A stretch of DNA of 64,000 nucleotides from JANRIC01 sp033765345 (lineage in GTDB: Bacteria; Bacteroidota; Bacteroidia; Cytophagales; Microscillaceae), in assembly GCA_033765345.1 (NCBI GenBank), contig JANRIC010000136.1, positions 4,576 to 68,575 of the forward strand, given 5' to 3'. This document shows positions 61,979 through 64,000 of this stretch, one piece after another. The notes beneath the pieces are model-generated. The model was not told the origin of the DNA and did no database searches. It saw nothing but the letters and a program-made list of their open reading frames with translations. The number at the start of each line of letters is the position of its first letter. Positions within the stretch are counted from its first letter, which is position 1. The translations under genes were made by a program, and so were the position numbers.

Positions 61979-63172
61979 ATGAAAGGACAAAAACGTAGAA
62001 AATTTATCACAAACCTGGGAAAAGGCATCATTGGAACAACCTTTTTGGGAAATCTTGCTCTTGGGAATTATGCCTGCACCTCCAAAAACGACGGAAACAC
62101 TGACCAGACACCCGAAGATTCTGCCCAGATCGGACAAAAGAATAACTCTGGGAATAAAAAATTAGGGGTCGCTCTCGTAGGATTGGGTAGCTATAGTGCC
62201 GGGCAATTAGCCCCCGCTTTACAACAAACCAAATTTTGTGAATTAAGAGGAATTGTAACTGGCACTCCTGCCAAAGCCAAAGAATGGTCAGGCAAATACA
62301 ATATCCCCGAAAAAAATATCTATAATTATGAGAATTTTGATACCATCCGCGATAACGAAGACATTGACATCATTTATGTAGTGCTGCCCAATAGCATGCA
62401 CGCCGAGTACGTCATCAGGGCTGCACAAGCCAGCAAACACGTGATCTGTGAAAAGCCGATGGCCATTACCGTCAAAGAATGCCAAGATATGATAGATGCC
62501 TGTAAAAAAGCTGGGAAAAAACTTTCTGTAGGGTATCGTCTTCATTTTGAACCCTTCACCCAGGAAATTATGCGCTTGGGGCAGAAAAAAATTCACGGAC
62601 CTATCGAGCGGCTGGAAACTGCCTTTGGTTTTGAAATCGGCGACCCTACGCAATGGCGCCTGAAAAAGAAAATGGCCGGAGGCGGCCCACTGATGGATGT
62701 AGGGATTTATGCCATTCAGGGGAGTATCTATACTTTGGGAGAATTGCCTATCAGTGTCACTGCGAGCCAACTTATCGGAACGGGGCCTAAATTCAAAGAG
62801 GTGGAAGAATCCATTTCCTGGGAATTCGAGTTTCCCTCCGGTATAAAATGTATAAGTAAGTCTTCTTATTCAGAATATTATGAATATTTAAAGGCTTTTA
62901 CAAAAGATACCGAATTTGGTTTATCTCCAGCTTACAGCTATGGGGGCTTGAAGGGTTATGTGAACAAAGAAAAACTGGATTTCCCTGCTATCAATCAACA
63001 AGCTGCTCATATGGATGCTTTCACAAGATGTATTTTGGATGATACCGACACAACTGTACCCGGAGAAATGGGCATGCGTGATGTAGCCTTGCTACAAGCT
63101 ATCTACCAGGCAGCCGAAACGGGCAAAAAAATCAAGCTGGACTTATCTTCCAAGATTATTGACAAGGTCTAA
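61979..63172 (+). CDS. Tat-exported Gfo/Idh/MocA family oxidoreductase
   Basis: The 397-residue protein has a twin-arginine signal (QKRRKFITNLGKGIIGTTFLG). A Rossmann domain follows (GVALVGLGSYSAGQLAPAL), with the catalytic-lysine motif CEKPMAITVKECQDMI, then the C-terminal alpha/beta sheet (GYRLHFEPFTQEIM, GGGPLMDVGIYAIQG). Periplasmic glucose-fructose oxidoreductase-like enzymes with bound NADP have this layout. The sugar substrate is unknown. It is the last gene of the eCIS-core/lipoprotein operon. Confidence 0.92.
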   Translation: MKGQKRRKFITNLGKGIIGTTFLGNLALGNYACTSKNDGNTDQTPEDSAQIGQKNNSGNKKLGVALVGLGSYSAGQLAPALQQTKFCELRGIVTGTPAKAKEWSGKYNIPEKNIYNYENFDTIRDNEDIDIIYVVLPNSMHAEYVIRAAQASKHVICEKPMAITVKECQDMIDACKKAGKKLSVGYRLHFEPFTQEIMRLGQKKIHGPIERLETAFGFEIGDPTQWRLKKKMAGGGPLMDVGIYAIQGSIYTLGELPISVTASQLIGTGPKFKEVEESISWEFEFPSGIKCISKSSYSEYYEYLKAFTKDTEFGLSPAYSYGGLKGYVNKEKLDFPAINQQAAHMDAFTRCILDDTDTTVPGEMGMRDVALLQAIYQAAETGKKIKLDLSSKIIDKV

Positions 63173-63194
63173 GGTTGATCGTCTGGTCAACCTT
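63171..63194 (+). terminator. Hairpin overlapping the oxidoreductase stop codon
   Basis: The stem AAGGTTGA/TCAACCTT begins within the TAA stop codon. No long T run follows (AAAAAT only), so terminator strength is doubtful. Confidence 0.45.
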
Positions 63195-63227
63195 AAAAAT
63201 AAACCCTGCAATGAACATTGTAAAAAG

Positions 63228-63330
63228 AATTGGCAGTGTTAAAGAAATAATGTTTACATGAAAAAAACGTTTTGTGTTGTCATAAAACCCTTTTTTGAAT
63301 AAACAACATTCTTGTTTAACACTACCAATT
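63228..63330. mobile_element. Second 103-bp inverted-repeat element with 7-bp target duplication
   Basis: The 16-bp terminal inverted repeats AATTGGCAGTGTTAAA and TTTAACACTACCAATT (one mismatch) enclose non-coding sequence, and the whole is flanked by TAAAAAG on both sides (63221-63227 and 63331-63337). This is the form of a miniature inverted-repeat transposable element. It is unrelated in sequence to the TATACCCAG family despite the equal length. One end also occurs at 58890-58901. Confidence 0.75.
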
Positions 63331-63337
63331 TAAAAAG

Positions 63338-63635
63338 TCAAGCAATAAATAAAAAAGTGCTTGTTTTTTATTTATTATCCATCCAAATTGCCACTATAAC
63401 AATTTTTACGAAGCTTTTTTGAAATCCCGCTATTAAATCGGCAAGGCTTTCTCTTTGGTGCTTTTGTTTGATAAAATCCTGATAATCAATTTTTATCTTT
63501 AAAAAATACAGTAAAAACTCCATATTATTTTGATTCTAAGCGCATATGAAGCAACAATATAGCTTACCTATGAAGCTAAAATAAGGAGTACGCCCAAAAT
63601 CCTGAAAAGAGTAGGCAAAATTAATCTTAATCATA
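63338..63635. other. AT-rich spacer
   Basis: No gene, RNA or repeat was recognised in this stretch upstream of the small lipoprotein gene. Confidence 0.5.
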
Positions 63636-63866
63636 ATGAAAAAGAATATCACCTTTAGCCTGCTACTTGTAGGCTGGCTACTTATCGCAAACCAATGTGG
63701 GGTAAAGTACCCAAGCCCTGAAACCTACGTGTGTCAAGTAAGCAATCCAACCAAAAATTTACCCTGGTTGAAATCAATAGTGGAAAATGCCTTAAAGGAT
63801 GGCAGCTTAATAGAAATTTACACCTACAGTTTTAATAATAATAATACTGTTATTAAAATAACGTGA
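63636..63866 (+). CDS. Small putative lipoprotein, possibly truncated
   Basis: This 76-residue protein has a signal (ITFSLLLVGWLLIANQC) with a lipobox-like cysteine. The motif TYVCQVSNPTKNLPWLKSIVENAL (in parts) resembles a family of small Bacteroidota lipoproteins that carry NPxxDLPWLK. Those proteins are usually longer and continue with a cysteine-containing segment; here the frame ends NNNNTVIKIT, so a C-terminal truncation is possible. Confidence 0.6.
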   Translation: MKKNITFSLLLVGWLLIANQCGVKYPSPETYVCQVSNPTKNLPWLKSIVENALKDGSLIEIYTYSFNNNNTVIKIT

Positions 63867-63881
63867 ATATTTTTAAGGTTC

Positions 63882-64000
63882 TTAGTAAAGTACAACTTTC
63901 ATATAGTCTTTAGGATTGACCAAAGGGGTATGCGGTTTATGTTCTAAGAAAGTATATCCAATTAAAGCGGTCACCAAATTGACCAAGAAATTCACGGGAC
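63882..64000 (-). CDS. Partial gene at window edge, possibly a transposase C-terminus
   Basis: The minus-strand frame is open to the window end and closes at 63882. The visible tail reads NFLVNLVTALIGYTFLEHK, PHTPLVNPKDYMKVVLY. The phrase VNFLVNLVTALIGYTFLEHKP (in parts) resembles the C-terminal helix of IS4-like transposases, but only 38 residues are visible and the assignment is tentative. Confidence 0.4.
   Translation of the reverse strand, partial: PVNFLVNLVTALIGYTFLEHKPHTPLVNPKDYMKVVLY

Noticed and set aside
1..64000. tRNA, rRNA or tmRNA genes
   Set aside because: No cloverleaf-like GC-rich segments or TTCGA loops in the intergenic stretches; none could be supported by reading.

Overview
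The window is an AT-rich bacterial chromosome segment from a member of the Bacteroidota, most likely a Cytophagales-type organism. The evidence is: four large secreted proteins with C-terminal type IX secretion (T9SS) sorting domains; a T9SS Plug protein; Bacteroidota-specific families (DUF3276/PUR, SiaC, TlpA with an N-terminal DUF4369-like domain); WG-repeat, leucine-rich and SBBP-type surface proteins; and a textbook Bacteroidota promoter (TTTG, 19 nt, TAnnTTTG) in front of rpsT. No rRNA, tRNA or CRISPR array was seen.

Layout. 1-2.7 kb: the 3' part of a vanadium haloperoxidase-like gene, then an AAA-ATPase/PD-(D/E)XK gene bracketed by a second, decayed copy of the haloperoxidase gene tail. 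2.7-7.7 kb: two paralogous T9SS-exported proteins built from 17-residue NTFxGxxAG repeats, one with a tail-fibre S74 chaperone domain, with an ankyrin lipoprotein-like gene between them. 8.2-13.7 kb: a CHAT (caspase-like) TPR protein and a small lipoprotein, divergent from a membrane TPR anti-sigma-like gene and an ECF sigma factor. 13.7-19.1 kb: housekeeping and metabolic genes (ruvB, apbE, a methyltransferase, a 2OG-Fe(II) oxygenase, an HD hydrolase). 19.2-22.8 kb: an accessory patch in which two genes are each interrupted by a 103-bp inverted-repeat element; a MarR-GNAT regulator follows. 22.9-38.2 kb: conserved genes (TlpA, gatB, T9SS plug, an orphan Cas6, siaC-like, ychF, AI-2E transporter, DUF3276, rlpA, DUF58, guaC, M19 dipeptidase, rpsT, radC). 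38.2-48.6 kb: envelope genes (SGNH hydrolase, glycosyltransferase, deacetylase, WG-repeat, LRR, two NlpC/P60 peptidases) and smpB. 49-58.7 kb: two giant T9SS cargo proteins, a beta-barrel protein, an OmpA lipoprotein, a fatty acid desaturase. 58.7-64 kb: a repeat-rich spacer (mobile-element copy, heptanucleotide array), then an operon of an eCIS-core (DUF4157) protein, a lipoprotein and a Tat-exported Gfo/Idh/MocA oxidoreductase, a second 103-bp inverted-repeat element flanked by a 7-bp repeat, a small lipoprotein and a partial gene at the window edge.

The most informative observations are: (i) a non-autonomous element family with five copies, whose TA-targeted insertion is shown by exact reading-frame restoration in two genes and by an empty-site tandem repeat at a third locus; (ii) the CHAT/lipoprotein and sigma/anti-sigma cluster; (iii) a lone Cas6 with no array or other cas genes nearby; (iv) an S74 self-cleaving chaperone domain placed upstream of a T9SS anchor; and (v) an eCIS-core HExxH protein without eCIS structural genes in view.
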